From ZC4RG30 sp046347045 (lineage in GTDB: Bacteria; Pseudomonadota; Gammaproteobacteria; Steroidobacterales; Steroidobacteraceae), in contig JAXMGX010000002.1 of NCBI GenBank assembly GCA_046347045.1, positions 186,001 through 250,000 on the forward strand: a DNA stretch of 64,000 nt, written 5' to 3'. Under the pieces are notes generated by a model. The model was not told the DNA's origin, made no database searches, and saw only the letters and a list, made by a program, of their open reading frames with translations. Both the position numbers and the translations under genes were made by a program. Below, piece by piece: positions 33,584 to 43,401 of this stretch. How positions within the stretch are numbered: the first letter of the stretch is position 1; each line of letters starts with the position of its first letter.

Positions 33584-34867
33584 ATGCTCATCCCCGGTCA
33601 TTCCGTGAGTTACGTTTCGCCCACACGCGAGAGTCCGTGGGGCACATACCTTGCGCAGATCGATCGCATCGTTCCGTACCTGGGCGACCTGTCGCGCTGG
33701 GTGGGCACACTGACGCGTCCCAAGCGCGCACTGATCGTCGACATACCCATCGAGATGGACGATGGCAGCGTGCAGCACTTCGAAGGCTTTCGCGTGCAGC
33801 ACAGCCTGTCGCGCGGACCGGGCAAGGGCGGCGTGCGCTACCACCCGGATGTGACGCTCGAAGAAGTGATGGCGCTGTCGGCATGGATGACCATCAAGAA
33901 CGCCGCGGTGAATCTGCCCTTCGGCGGCGCCAAGGGCGGCGTGCGCGTGGACCCGTCGAAGGTTTCGCACGCGGAACTGGAGCGCATCACGCGTCGCTAC
34001 ACCAGCGAGATCGGCATCATCATCGGCCCGCAGCGCGACATCCCCGCGCCGGATGTGAATACCGACGCGCAGATCATGGCGTGGATGATGGATACCTACT
34101 CCGCCAATGTGGGCGGTACGGTGTCGGGCGTGGTCACCGGCAAGCCGGTGGTGCTGGGCGGATCGCTGGGCCGCGTGAAGGCCACCGGCCGCGGCGTGTT
34201 CCTGATCGGCAGCGAAGTGGCCCGACGGCGCGGGCTCGACCTCAAGGGCGCACGCATCGCCGTGCAGGGTTTCGGCAACGTGGGGTCGGTGGCGGCAGAA
34301 CTGTTCGCGCAGGCCGGCGCGCGCATCGTGGCCGTGCAGGATCACACCGGCACGGTATACAGCGCCGGCGGGCTCGATCCGGCGCGCGTGGTGGCTGCCT
34401 CGCGCAGCCCGGGCGGCCTGCCCTCGCTGGCCGGCGCCGAGGTGCTCGCCACCGACGACTTCTGGAACGTCGAGAGCGATGTACTGATTCCGGCCGCGCT
34501 CGAAGGACAGATCACTGCCGATCGCGCGCGCAAGCTCAGAACCGGCTTCGTCATCGAGGGCGCCAACGGGCCCACCATGCCCGAGGCCGACGAGATTCTC
34601 GAGGCGCGTGGCATCACCGTGGTGCCCGACGTGATCGCCAATGCGGGCGGCGTGACGGTGAGCTATTTCGAGTGGGTGCAGGACTTCAGCTCATTCTTCT
34701 GGACCGAAGAGGAAATCGAACGGCGCCTCGAGGGCATCCTGCTGCCCGCCTTCCGCAATATCTGGGACCTGCACGTGGAGCAGAAAGTGACGCTGCGCTC
34801 GGCGGCCTTCATCATCGCCTGCCGGCGCGTGCTCCAGGCCCGTGCGCTGCGCGGGCTGTATCCCTGA
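33584..34867 (+). CDS. gdhA: Glutamate dehydrogenase
   Basis: A 427-aa oxidoreductase interconverting glutamate with 2-oxoglutarate and ammonia. The substrate-binding segment GPGKGGVRYHP and the catalytic-Lys loop LPFGGAKGGVRVDP are intact, as is IPAPDVNTDAQIMAWMMDTY. The Rossmann domain has VQGFGNVGSVAAELF. The length suits the small hexameric class (~420 aa). Nucleotide preference cannot be settled by eye. It ends 16 bp from the convergent zwf gene. Confidence 0.9.
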   Translation: MLIPGHSVSYVSPTRESPWGTYLAQIDRIVPYLGDLSRWVGTLTRPKRALIVDIPIEMDDGSVQHFEGFRVQHSLSRGPGKGGVRYHPDVTLEEVMALSAWMTIKNAAVNLPFGGAKGGVRVDPSKVSHAELERITRRYTSEIGIIIGPQRDIPAPDVNTDAQIMAWMMDTYSANVGGTVSGVVTGKPVVLGGSLGRVKATGRGVFLIGSEVARRRGLDLKGARIAVQGFGNVGSVAAELFAQAGARIVAVQDHTGTVYSAGGLDPARVVAASRSPGGLPSLAGAEVLATDDFWNVESDVLIPAALEGQITADRARKLRTGFVIEGANGPTMPEADEILEARGITVVPDVIANAGGVTVSYFEWVQDFSSFFWTEEEIERRLEGILLPAFRNIWDLHVEQKVTLRSAAFIIACRRVLQARALRGLYP

Positions 34868-34882
34868 GATGCGCGCCGCGGC

Positions 34883-36358
34883 CTAGCCGCCGATGGGATT
34901 CGGCGCGCGCCACGCGCGTTCGAACGGCAGCCGCCAGGCATGCGGCGCGATGAGCTGGTGAATGGCGTTCGGCCCCCAACTGCCCGGCGCGTAGCTGCGC
35001 ACCGGCGGCGGCGATTCGAGCAGCGGCGCCGATATCTCCCACAGCCTTTCTATGCCTTCGGCCGTGGTGAACAGCGTGTGGTCGCCGCGCATGGCATCGA
35101 GTATCAGCCGCTCATAGGCTTCGAGCACTTCACCCGACAGCCCCGTATCGTTCATCGCGAACTGCAGGCTGAGCTTGTCGAGCTTCATGCCCGGACCGGG
35201 CCGCTTGCCATAGAACGACAGCGACATCTTCGATGAATCCGCAAGATCGAAGGTGAGATGGTCCGGTCCGTGCGCGCCGACGCCCGAATCCGCGGGAAAC
35301 ATGCTGCGTGGCGGCTCGCGGAATGCGATGGAGATGATCCGCTGGCCCTCGGCCATGCGCTTGCCGGTACGCAGGTAGAACGGCACGCCGGCCCAGCGCC
35401 AGTTGTCGATGCCACAGCGCAGCGCGATGAAGGTCTCGGTGTCGGAGTCGGCGCTGACGCCCGCTTCCGTGCGGTAACCCGTGTATTGCCCGCGCACCAC
35501 GTGCGCCGGCTGAATGGGCAGCATCGACCTGAAGACCTTGTTCTTCTCCTCGCTGATGGGCTTCGGCGCCAGGTGCGTTGGCGGCTCCATGGCCACGAAT
35601 CCGAGGATCTGGAACAGGTGCGTCACCACCATGTCGCGGTAGGCACCGGTCTGTTCGTAGAAGGCGGAACGCTTGCCCAGGCCCAGCGTCTCGGGCACGT
35701 CGATCTGCACATGGTCGATGAAATTGCGGTTCCAGATGGGCTCGAACAGGCCGTTGCCGAAGCGGAAGGCCAGGATGTTCTGCGCCGGCTCCTTGCCCAG
35801 GAAATGGTCGATGCGGAAGATCTGCTCCTCCGCGAACACTTCGTGCAGCGCCTTGTTCAGCGCCACGGCGCTGGCAAGGTCGGTGCCGAAGGGTTTTTCC
35901 ATCACGATGCGCGAACCGGTCACCAGGCCCGCTGCGGCGAGCTGCTTGACGGCCGACAGGGCGGAGGCAGGTGGCACGCTCAGGTAGTGCAGACGGCGGC
36001 TTTCGACCGCCAGGGATTTTTCCGCGCGCTCGACGGCTTCACGCAGCACCGCCGGGCCGGCATCCAGCGGCACGTAGTCGAGCCCCGCGGCGAACTCGCT
36101 CCATTCCTGCGCCGTGAACTTGCGCGCGCCGTGCTCGGCGATGGCTGCACTGGCGATCGCGCGGAACGCTTCCGCATCCAGCTTGTCGAGCGACACGCCG
36201 ATGATGCGGCAGGCCGGGATGAATCCCGCCGCCACCAGGTGGAACAGCCCGGGCAGCAGCTTGCGCCGCGACAGGTCGCCCGTCGCACCGAAAAGCACCA
36301 CCACTTGCGGGGTGCGCGGCCCTACGCCGGCTGAATTCTTCGCCACGCTGTTTTCCAT
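34883..36358 (-). CDS. zwf: Glucose-6-phosphate 1-dehydrogenase
   Basis: A 491-aa enzyme, the first step of the oxidative pentose phosphate and Entner-Doudoroff routes, making NADPH. The NADP-binding loop is LFGATGDLSRRKLLPGLFHL, and the active-site signature RIDHFLGKEPAQNILAFRFG contains the catalytic His and Lys. Length is normal. It starts MENSVAKNSAGVG at 36358. There are no neighbouring pgl or edd genes. Nothing regulatory is apparent in the 66 bp to the next gene. Confidence 0.93.
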   Translation of the reverse strand: MENSVAKNSAGVGPRTPQVVVLFGATGDLSRRKLLPGLFHLVAAGFIPACRIIGVSLDKLDAEAFRAIASAAIAEHGARKFTAQEWSEFAAGLDYVPLDAGPAVLREAVERAEKSLAVESRRLHYLSVPPASALSAVKQLAAAGLVTGSRIVMEKPFGTDLASAVALNKALHEVFAEEQIFRIDHFLGKEPAQNILAFRFGNGLFEPIWNRNFIDHVQIDVPETLGLGKRSAFYEQTGAYRDMVVTHLFQILGFVAMEPPTHLAPKPISEEKNKVFRSMLPIQPAHVVRGQYTGYRTEAGVSADSDTETFIALRCGIDNWRWAGVPFYLRTGKRMAEGQRIISIAFREPPRSMFPADSGVGAHGPDHLTFDLADSSKMSLSFYGKRPGPGMKLDKLSLQFAMNDTGLSGEVLEAYERLILDAMRGDHTLFTTAEGIERLWEISAPLLESPPPVRSYAPGSWGPNAIHQLIAPHAWRLPFERAWRAPNPIGG

Positions 36359-36424
36359 GCCCTATCGTACATCCGGGGCGTCGAGCGGCAAGCGGGATCC
36401 CGAGGCGGAAGGCCGCTTTCCGTG

Positions 36425-39337
36425 CTAACCCATGTACTTCGCCAGCGCCTCGCGCAATACGCGCAATTTCGGTGGCTTGCTCAATACCTGGTCGATGTGC
36501 TGCGGCAGTTCGTGGTCATCCAGCAGCCGCTGCCCCCAGCCGGTGAGCAGGATGATGGGCGTGGATGCGGAAATCGCCTTGAGCGTGCGCGCCACCTGAC
36601 GGCCGTCCATGTAGGGCATGCCCAGGTCGGTGAGTACCACCGAGAAATGCTCTCCCCTGCCCAACGCCTGGCTGAAGGCCTCGATGCCCTCGCGACCGCC
36701 GTTGGCCGTGGTCACCTGATGGCCATCGGCTTCGAGGATGTCGCGCAGCGACTTGAGCAGCAGCGGATCGTCGTCGATCACCAGCAGGCGCAGCCGCCTG
36801 ATCGCCGCCATCCGACCGGTGTCGGCCGCGCTGCCGGCGTGCTCCGCCACGCGCCGGCTGAAAGCGATGCGGATGGTGGTGCCCGTGCCCACCGTGCTGT
36901 CGATGGTGATCTCGGCGCCATGGCGCTGCACGGTGCCGTACACCATCGCCAGCCCCAGCCCGGTGCCGCGCTCACCCTTGGTGGTGAAGAAGGGCTCCAT
37001 GCAGCGCCGGCGCGTGTCCTCGTCCATGCCCTGGCCGGTATCGCAGATCTCGACGTACACCTCGCCGGATTCCATCACGCCGGTGCGCAGCGTCAGCAAC
37101 CCGCCATGAACCATGGCGTCCACGGCATTGAAGATCAGGTTGATCAGCGCCTCGCGGATCTCCGACTCCACGCCCAGCACCAGCGGCAATTCGGCGGCGA
37201 GCTGCAGTTGCGGGCGAATCGAAATGCCGCGCTGCTGCGGCATGTCGTTCCAGCGCGCCCGCGTCATGTCGACCACCTGTCTCAGCAGATCGTTGAGGTT
37301 CACGGGTTTGAGTTCCAGCGTGGGAGGATTCACGCGGTAGAATTCGCGCATCCGCGCCACGGTCTGCACCACATCGTCCATGGCGCGCTGGATCACCTTC
37401 AGGTAGCCGCGCCCCGCCACGCTGAGGCCGGGCTCGCGCTCCAGCAGCGTTTCGACATACAGCGCAATCGGCGAGATGGCATTGTTGATGTCGTGAGCGA
37501 TGCCACTGGCCATCTGGCCCAGCGCGCGCAACCTCTCCTGCTGCATCACGGCCTGCTGGGTGAGCCGCAGATCGTCGTAGGCGCGCTGCAGAGCTTCGTA
37601 GGTTTCCGCCTGATTCGCCGCCAGCGCCACATGCTCGCAGAGCTGTCGCAGGAACTCGCAGTCGGCGCTGCTGAAAGCCTCGCGCTCGCGGCGCGCGGCG
37701 ATGAGTATGCCGAATACACGGCTTTCGGCCTGCAGCGGCGCAATGACGAAGCACCCCAGCCCCGCGCGCCCCAGGCGGACCGGAAGCTGCTGCGAACTGC
37801 CGTGAGTGTCGGGTTCGTAGACCAGCGTGCCGCCCACGGCGCGCAGCAGCCCGTTGCGGTCGACGGGCAACGGCTCCTGCTCCATCAGGCCCACCTGGCG
37901 CGCCAGTTCGTGGCTGCGACCCCCGACGGCGCAGACCGTGAGCGTGCCGGCGGCGCCGTCGTACAGGCAGACGCAACCGAACTGGATGGGCATGTCCTCT
38001 TCGAGCCGCGCCAGCGTCACATGCAGGATGCTGCGCAGGTCCTGGCGCTCGCCGATGGCGCGCGAAATGCGGTTGAGCAGGTCGATGCGCGAGAACTGCG
38101 TGGCGAGCCGCTGATCGGCCATCTGTCTTTCGGTCAGATCGCGCACGAAGCCGGCGAAGCGCACCGGTCCCTCGCCCGGCACGCGATTGACGGTGAGTTC
38201 CAGCGGCACACGCGTGCCGTCGGCCCGCATCCCCTGCACCTCTACGCGCCTGCCGAGGATGCGCGCTGCGCCGCTGGCAAGTTGGCGGGCCAGCCCCTCG
38301 CGGTGCAGGTGACGCGTTTCCGGCGGGATCAGCACATCGGCCAATTGCCTGCCCACCGCATCGCCGGCCCGCAACCGGAAGATCTGCTCGGCCGCGGGAG
38401 AGAAATGCTCGATGTCACCCTCCCCGTTCATCACGATCAGTCCGTCCAGCGCGGTTTCGACGATGGAGCGCGTGGTGTCGTAGGCCTGCTGCAGTTCCGC
38501 GGTGCGCGCAGCCACGCGCTGCTCCAACTCCGCGTTCAGGCGCGTGAGTTCCAGCTCTGCCAAGGCCCGGGCGCGCGAATCCTCGGTGCCGGCGCGCAGC
38601 TTCATCAGGATCAGCGCCAGCAGCGCGGCGATGCTCAGCATATGCGAGGCCATGCCCGGGCCGTCCGGCGGCGCATGCGAATACAGCACCATGACATTGG
38701 CCGCCGCCAGCATCATCGCGGTCAGCGCCATCATGGGATACAGGCGGTCGCGGGCGCGTCGCTGCCAGCAGATTGCAGCCACCGCCAGCCATGCCAGGGG
38801 CACGCCAATCAACGTGGGCCGTGTGATGCCGAGCGCCGTGGGACTGGAGAAACGCGGCACCTGTTGAAACAGCCATCCCAGCAGTCCGCCGGCCACCAGC
38901 AGCGCCGCCGCGAACAGGACGAGGCCCCGATCGTCCAGCCTGCGCAACTGCAGCGCCGCGAGCACGCCCAGCGACAGCAGGTACAGGGCCACGGGCCAGG
39001 TCGCGGGCCGCAGATCCTCACGTCCATCGGTGATCCATTCCATCCGGCCGAACCAATCGAACGTCACCGCGACATGCACGAGGATCGCAAGGAAGTACGC
39101 CCCGAAGCACAGCGCCAGCGAAGATGCGAACGCCAGCGGCGTGCGTCGGCCGATGTGCCACAGCAGCAGCGCCAGCAGGCCGGCAAGCAGGCTGTCCGCG
39201 GTATCGAGCACCAGATGCAGGTCGGGATAACGGTGATCGCCGGCCAGCAGCAGCAGCAGCGAGAAGGCTGCACCCAGGACCAGCGTCACTTTGGCGCTGG
39301 TGGTCACGCCGACGGGTTGTCGGGTCGCCGGGATCAC
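36425..39337 (-). CDS. Membrane hybrid sensor histidine kinase (7-8TM, PAS, GAF, HisKA, HATPase, REC)
   Basis: 970 aa from a GTG start. Residues ~10-250 contain seven to eight hydrophobic segments. A short coiled coil (LELTRLNAELEQRVAARTAE) leads to a PAS domain (SIVETALDGLIVMNGEGDIE), then a GAF domain (~430-580), HisKA with ASGIAHDINNAISPIALYVE (His phospho-acceptor) and HATPase_c with GTGLGLAMVYGTVQRHGAEI. The terminal receiver domain begins RLLVIDDDPLLLKSLRDILE with phospho-Asp in VVLTDLGMPYMDG. There is no Hpt domain, so phosphotransfer to a separate partner or a phosphatase role of REC is likely. The stimulus is unknown; it is 33 nt downstream of the BaeR-like regulator gene on the same strand and may be co-transcribed. 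Confidence 0.88.
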   Translation of the reverse strand: MIPATRQPVGVTTSAKVTLVLGAAFSLLLLLAGDHRYPDLHLVLDTADSLLAGLLALLLWHIGRRTPLAFASSLALCFGAYFLAILVHVAVTFDWFGRMEWITDGREDLRPATWPVALYLLSLGVLAALQLRRLDDRGLVLFAAALLVAGGLLGWLFQQVPRFSSPTALGITRPTLIGVPLAWLAVAAICWQRRARDRLYPMMALTAMMLAAANVMVLYSHAPPDGPGMASHMLSIAALLALILMKLRAGTEDSRARALAELELTRLNAELEQRVAARTAELQQAYDTTRSIVETALDGLIVMNGEGDIEHFSPAAEQIFRLRAGDAVGRQLADVLIPPETRHLHREGLARQLASGAARILGRRVEVQGMRADGTRVPLELTVNRVPGEGPVRFAGFVRDLTERQMADQRLATQFSRIDLLNRISRAIGERQDLRSILHVTLARLEEDMPIQFGCVCLYDGAAGTLTVCAVGGRSHELARQVGLMEQEPLPVDRNGLLRAVGGTLVYEPDTHGSSQQLPVRLGRAGLGCFVIAPLQAESRVFGILIAARREREAFSSADCEFLRQLCEHVALAANQAETYEALQRAYDDLRLTQQAVMQQERLRALGQMASGIAHDINNAISPIALYVETLLEREPGLSVAGRGYLKVIQRAMDDVVQTVARMREFYRVNPPTLELKPVNLNDLLRQVVDMTRARWNDMPQQRGISIRPQLQLAAELPLVLGVESEIREALINLIFNAVDAMVHGGLLTLRTGVMESGEVYVEICDTGQGMDEDTRRRCMEPFFTTKGERGTGLGLAMVYGTVQRHGAEITIDSTVGTGTTIRIAFSRRVAEHAGSAADTGRMAAIRRLRLLVIDDDPLLLKSLRDILEADGHQVTTANGGREGIEAFSQALGRGEHFSVVLTDLGMPYMDGRQVARTLKAISASTPIILLTGWGQRLLDDHELPQHIDQVLSKPPKLRVLREALAKYMG

Positions 39338-39370
39338 GTACCCGAGTATAGCTGCGGCCTCAGCCGCGAG

Positions 39371-40057
39371 TCAGCGCCTGTCCTCGTACTGATATCCAAC
39401 GCCGTAGATCGAGTGAATGAACTCTTCGCCGGCCACCACTTCGGCCAGCTTGCGCCGCAGCTTCTTCACATGGCTGTCCACGGTGCGATCCGCCACGATG
39501 CGCTCGTCGCGATACATCGCGTCCATGAGCTGGTCGCGCGAGAAGATGCGACCTGGTTGCGTAGACAAGACCTCCAGCAGCTTGAACTCCACCGCGGTCA
39601 GGTCGAGCGGCACGCCGTCGAGGCTGGCGCGCCACGCCGCGGCATCCAGCACCAGGCCGGCGCTGCGGGCCGGAAAACGTGGCTGGCGGCGCGTGCGCCG
39701 CAGGACGGTGGCCACGCGCGCCACCACCTCGCGCGGGCTGAAGGGCTTGCAGATGTAGTCGTCGGCCCCGAGTTCGAGGCCCAGCAGGCGGTCGATCTCG
39801 TCGACGCGCGCCGTGACGATGATGATGGCGGTATCCGAAAAGCCGCGCAGCGCCTTGCAGATGTCCAGTCCGCTGCGCCCCGGCAGCATCACGTCGAGCA
39901 GCACCAGATCGACGGGATGCTGGCGCACCCACTCCTCCACTTCATCACCACGGGCAAGGCGGTGCGTGTCATGACCCTGCGCCTGCAGGTAGTCACGCAG
40001 CAGGTTCGCGATCTTGTCCTCGTCCTCGACGATGAGGATGCGCGCGGGCCCGTCCAT
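39371..40057 (-). CDS. OmpR/BaeR-type response regulator
   Basis: 228 aa. The receiver begins ARILIVEDEDKIANLLRDYL, with phospho-acceptor Asp55 (LVLLDVMLPG) and the conserved Lys in ICKPFSP. A winged-helix Trans_reg_C domain follows (LTAVEFKLLEVLSTQPGRIF, DRTVDSHVKKLRRKL, YGVGYQYE). The start at 40057 overlaps the stop of the adjacent kinase gene (TGATG), so the two are co-translated. It most resembles BaeR, which activates efflux genes; the divergent MacAB-NodT operon is the expected target. Confidence 0.88.
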   Translation of the reverse strand: MDGPARILIVEDEDKIANLLRDYLQAQGHDTHRLARGDEVEEWVRQHPVDLVLLDVMLPGRSGLDICKALRGFSDTAIIIVTARVDEIDRLLGLELGADDYICKPFSPREVVARVATVLRRTRRQPRFPARSAGLVLDAAAWRASLDGVPLDLTAVEFKLLEVLSTQPGRIFSRDQLMDAMYRDERIVADRTVDSHVKKLRRKLAEVVAGEEFIHSIYGVGYQYEDRR

Positions 40058-41655
40058 CAGCGTCCGCGCTCCGTGCGCGGCAGCCAGATGCTCCATTTCA
40101 GTCCGCCCAGTTGGCTTCGCGAAGCCACCATCCGGCCACCATGGGATTCGACGATGGCCTTGACGATGGCGAGGCCGAGACCGCTGCCGCCACTGACGCG
40201 CGAGCGGGATTCATCGACGCGGAAAAGCCTGTCGGTGAGACGCGGCAGATCGCCGTCACTGACACCGGGCGGCGAATCCTCCCACTCCACGCGCACGCGT
40301 TCGCCGTCGGCAACCAGTCGCACGCGCAGCTTGCCGGGTGAAGTGGTGTAACGCAGCGTGTTGTGCAGCAGGTTGCCGAACACCTGCGCAAGACGGTCGG
40401 CATCCGCATCCACGGCAAGCGCGGCATCGAGCTGCACATCGACCGCAAGATGCTGATCGTTGATGGCGGCGCGAGCGGATGCGAGCACATCCTCGATGAC
40501 CTCGGCCAGCAGCACCGGTTCCTTGCGATAGGTGAGCGCACCGAGATCGGACAACGACAGCAGGCGCAGGTCCTCCACCAGCCGCGTGAGCTGGTGTACT
40601 TCCTGGCCGATGGAGTCGATGCTGGAGCGGCTGAGCGGTCGCACGCCATCCTGCACCGCCTCAATCTCGGCGCGCAGCGATGTCAGCGGCGTGCGCAATT
40701 CATGCGCGATGTCGGCGATCCACTGCTGCCGGTCGCGACGCGCCGCCTCCAGCGCCTCGGCGAGATGGTTGAAGTCGCCCGCAAGTCTCGCGATCTCGTC
40801 ATGGCCGCTGGCCGCGATACGCGTGGCGTAGTCGCCGCGCGCCAATGCCGTGGCGCCATGTCCCAGCACGCGCAGCCGCCGCGACAGCCAGTGCGAGATC
40901 AGCGCCGCGGTCAGCAGTACGGCTGCCAGCATGCCGATGCCGATCACGCCGAAACGCTGCGCCTGTTGCCGCGCGGTGATGGACTCGAGCGACTGCACCA
41001 GCCGCAGCCGGGGGATGTAACCCAGGTAGCCCACTGTCCGGCTCTCGATGCGCACCGGCAACTTCACGGCCAGCGCGATGTCCGCCGGCTGCGCACCGGG
41101 ATACGGAATGAGCACGTTGCCGGTGGCATCGAAAAGCATCACGCGCCAGTCGATGGTGATGGGCGGGATGGTTCCGTCGCGGGCGGATTCCTCGCGTGAC
41201 AGGCGTGAGGGCAGGTAGCGGCGCTCGGCGTCCCGGTTTGGCAGCGCCGGCGGGCGCAGGCCTTCGCCGGAGAAACCCCGGCTGCCGGAACCGCCGCCAG
41301 CACCGGCACCGCCTTCCGCGCCTTCCACGCGCAGCCAGCCGCGACGCGGCAGCCTCCACCCCAGCGACTCGCCCAAGAGCGCCGCCCAGCCTTCGCGATC
41401 CTCGGTGAGCCACATCCAGCTGCCATTCTTGCGGTAGCCTTCGGCCAGCCGCGTGATCATCGGCGTGAGGCGCGCCTGTTCGGTCTGGTTGACGTAATCG
41501 ACCAGGCCCTTGTCGAAGCTCCAGCTATAGATGAGGTACACGGCCATCACCAGGACCAGATTGGCGCCGGCAATGGCGAGGAACAGTTTGACGCCCAGGC
41601 GGTCCAAACTGCGCCGCAGGCGGCCGAACCCGCTTGACGAACCCGGGGAACCCAT
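40057..41655 (-). CDS. BaeS-like sensor histidine kinase
   Basis: About 532 aa counted from ATG 41655 (MGSPGSSSGFGRLRRSLDRL); the open frame extends to 41718 but would enter the divergent promoter region. It has TM1 (VKLFLAIAGANLVLVMAVYL), a periplasmic sensor of ~200 residues with a Gly-rich insertion (GGAGAGGGSGS), TM2 (FGVIGIGMLAAVLLTAALIS), HAMP, HisKA with IADIAHELRTPLTSLRAEIE and HATPase_c with SGLGLAIVKAIVESHGG. Probably senses envelope stress or drugs and phosphorylates the coupled regulator. Confidence 0.87.
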   Translation of the reverse strand: MGSPGSSSGFGRLRRSLDRLGVKLFLAIAGANLVLVMAVYLIYSWSFDKGLVDYVNQTEQARLTPMITRLAEGYRKNGSWMWLTEDREGWAALLGESLGWRLPRRGWLRVEGAEGGAGAGGGSGSRGFSGEGLRPPALPNRDAERRYLPSRLSREESARDGTIPPITIDWRVMLFDATGNVLIPYPGAQPADIALAVKLPVRIESRTVGYLGYIPRLRLVQSLESITARQQAQRFGVIGIGMLAAVLLTAALISHWLSRRLRVLGHGATALARGDYATRIAASGHDEIARLAGDFNHLAEALEAARRDRQQWIADIAHELRTPLTSLRAEIEAVQDGVRPLSRSSIDSIGQEVHQLTRLVEDLRLLSLSDLGALTYRKEPVLLAEVIEDVLASARAAINDQHLAVDVQLDAALAVDADADRLAQVFGNLLHNTLRYTTSPGKLRVRLVADGERVRVEWEDSPPGVSDGDLPRLTDRLFRVDESRSRVSGGSGLGLAIVKAIVESHGGRMVASRSQLGGLKWSIWLPRTERGR

Positions 41656-41772
41656 GACCGCAAGGCTACACCGCAAAGAGGCAAACATTGTGCACGCCCG
41701 CATCCTCAATGTTTCCACAGTCGGCAGTCATGATCCGCTCACGAACCGCCTTTCGACGGAAACGCACAGCCC

Positions 41773-43401
41773 ATGAATGACAGCTCCGACTCCCTTCCCG
41801 CCCGCAACCGCCGCAAGCCGGTGCGCCTGCTGCTGATCGCTGCAGCCGCACTGCTGGCCGCTGGCGGCTGGTACGCCTGGCACGAGCACCGCGCCAGCGC
41901 CGATGCCCAGGGCGAGTACATCTTCGCCACCATCACGCGTGGCGACATCGAAGACCTGGTGACCGCCACCGGCGCGCTGCAGCCACGCGACTACGTGGAC
42001 GTGGGCGCGCAGGTTTCCGGCCAGGTCGAGAGCATCAAGGTGCAGGTGGGCGATGAGGTGAAGAAGGGCGACACGCTGGTGGAGATCGACGCCACGCAGT
42101 CCGAAGCCCGCGTCGAAGCCAACCGCGCCAACCTGCGCGCGCAGGAATCGCAGCTCGTCGACCGGCAGAACTCGCTGGTCAAGGCCGAGCGCGACTTCCA
42201 GCGCCAGCAGAACCTGAAGAAGGAAGACGCCACCACCGATGAATCGGTGCAGAACGCCGAGACTGCGCTGATTTCCGCACGACAGGCCATCGCCACGCTC
42301 AAGGCACAGATAGAACAGCAGCGCGCCAGCATGCGGGTGGAGGAAACGAACCTGCGCTACACGAAGATCGTGGCGCCGATGAACGGCACGGTGGTGAGCA
42401 TCGCCGCCAAGCAGGGCCAGACGCTGAACGCCTCGCAGCAGGCGCCCACGCTGCTGCGCATCGCGGATCTGTCGACGATGAACGTGCAGACGCAGGTGTC
42501 CGAAGCCGACGTGGCGAAGATCAGCAAGGGCATGCGCGCCTATTTCACGACGCTGGGCAGCCAGAACCGGCGCTGGTACGGCACGCTGTCACGCATCGAG
42601 CCCACACCCACGGTGACGAACAACGTGGTGCTGTACAACGCGCTGTTCGAAGTGAAGAACGAGGGCAATCAGCTGCTGCCGCAGATGACGGCGCAGGTGT
42701 TCTTCGTGCGGGCCGAGGCGCGCAATGTGCTGGTGGTGCCGATGGCGGCTTTGCAGCAGGGCCAGCAAATCCTGCGCGAGCAGGCCGAGAAGAACAAGAA
42801 GCCCGGCGAAAAGGCGGATGGGAAGCCTGATGCCGGCGCTGCGAACGCAGCGGCGCGGCCGGCTGCAGCGCAGACCGCAGCGACGCAGGCCGACGCGGCA
42901 TCGCCCGGCGCGCCCCCTGCCGGACCCGGCGGGCCTCCTCCCGGTCGCGCGGAAGGCGCTGGTGCCGGTGGCAGGCCGGGCGGCTTCGGTGGCGGGTTCG
43001 GTGGCAGCCCGCCCACACCCGAGCAAATCGAACAGTTCCGCCGCATGCGCGAACAGCGGGCCGCGCAGGGAGGCAGCGGCGGCTTCGGCGGCGGCGGGCA
43101 GCGCCAGACCAATGCCGTGCGACAGCGCCGCGGCACCGTGATGGTGAAACTGCCAGACGGCAAACTCGAGGCGCGCGCCGTGGTGGTGGGCGTGACCAAT
43201 CGCGTACATGGCGAGGTGATCTCCGGCCTGAAGGAAGGCGAGGAAGTCGTGGTCGGCAAGCACGAGGATGAAGCCGCAGCGGCGAGCACGAACACCAATC
43301 GCGGCAATCAAGGCTTCCCGGGCGGCGGATTCCCCGGTGGCGGATTCCCTGGCGGTGGCTTCCCCGGCGGCGGCGGTGGCAATCGCGGCGGCGGACGCTG
43401 A
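41773..43401 (+). CDS. macA: MacA-like periplasmic adaptor with a long Gly/Pro/Ala-rich insertion
   Basis: A 542-aa membrane-fusion protein. The N-terminal anchor (PVRLLLIAAAALLAAGGWYA) is followed by a barrel-sandwich half (VTATGALQPRDYVDVGAQVS), a helical hairpin (~100-185) and beta-barrel segments through VVPMAALQQGQQIL. Residues ~345-445 are a low-complexity Ala/Pro/Gly segment not found in standard ~370-aa MacA. The membrane-proximal strand GTVMVKLPDGKLEARAVVVG then completes the fold. The C-terminus is a tail of repeated GGGFP units. The adaptor links MacB to the outer-membrane channel. The stop overlaps the macB start (TGATG). Confidence 0.87.
   Translation: MNDSSDSLPARNRRKPVRLLLIAAAALLAAGGWYAWHEHRASADAQGEYIFATITRGDIEDLVTATGALQPRDYVDVGAQVSGQVESIKVQVGDEVKKGDTLVEIDATQSEARVEANRANLRAQESQLVDRQNSLVKAERDFQRQQNLKKEDATTDESVQNAETALISARQAIATLKAQIEQQRASMRVEETNLRYTKIVAPMNGTVVSIAAKQGQTLNASQQAPTLLRIADLSTMNVQTQVSEADVAKISKGMRAYFTTLGSQNRRWYGTLSRIEPTPTVTNNVVLYNALFEVKNEGNQLLPQMTAQVFFVRAEARNVLVVPMAALQQGQQILREQAEKNKKPGEKADGKPDAGAANAAARPAAAQTAATQADAASPGAPPAGPGGPPPGRAEGAGAGGRPGGFGGGFGGSPPTPEQIEQFRRMREQRAAQGGSGGFGGGGQRQTNAVRQRRGTVMVKLPDGKLEARAVVVGVTNRVHGEVISGLKEGEEVVVGKHEDEAAAASTNTNRGNQGFPGGGFPGGGFPGGGFPGGGGGNRGGGR

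Noticed and set aside
31195..33591. 798-codon minus-strand open frame
   Set aside because: Antisense to the GH15 and cytochrome c genes, with no recognizable motif.
36422..40351. 1309-codon plus-strand open frame
   Set aside because: It is the antisense shadow of the hybrid kinase, response regulator and part of the BaeS-like kinase. The composition is His/Arg/Gln-rich with no domain.
43310..43400. Tandem GGC-rich repeat at the macA 3' end as a separate repeat element
   Set aside because: It is coding sequence for the GGGFP tail of MacA, in frame to the stop, and is described there.
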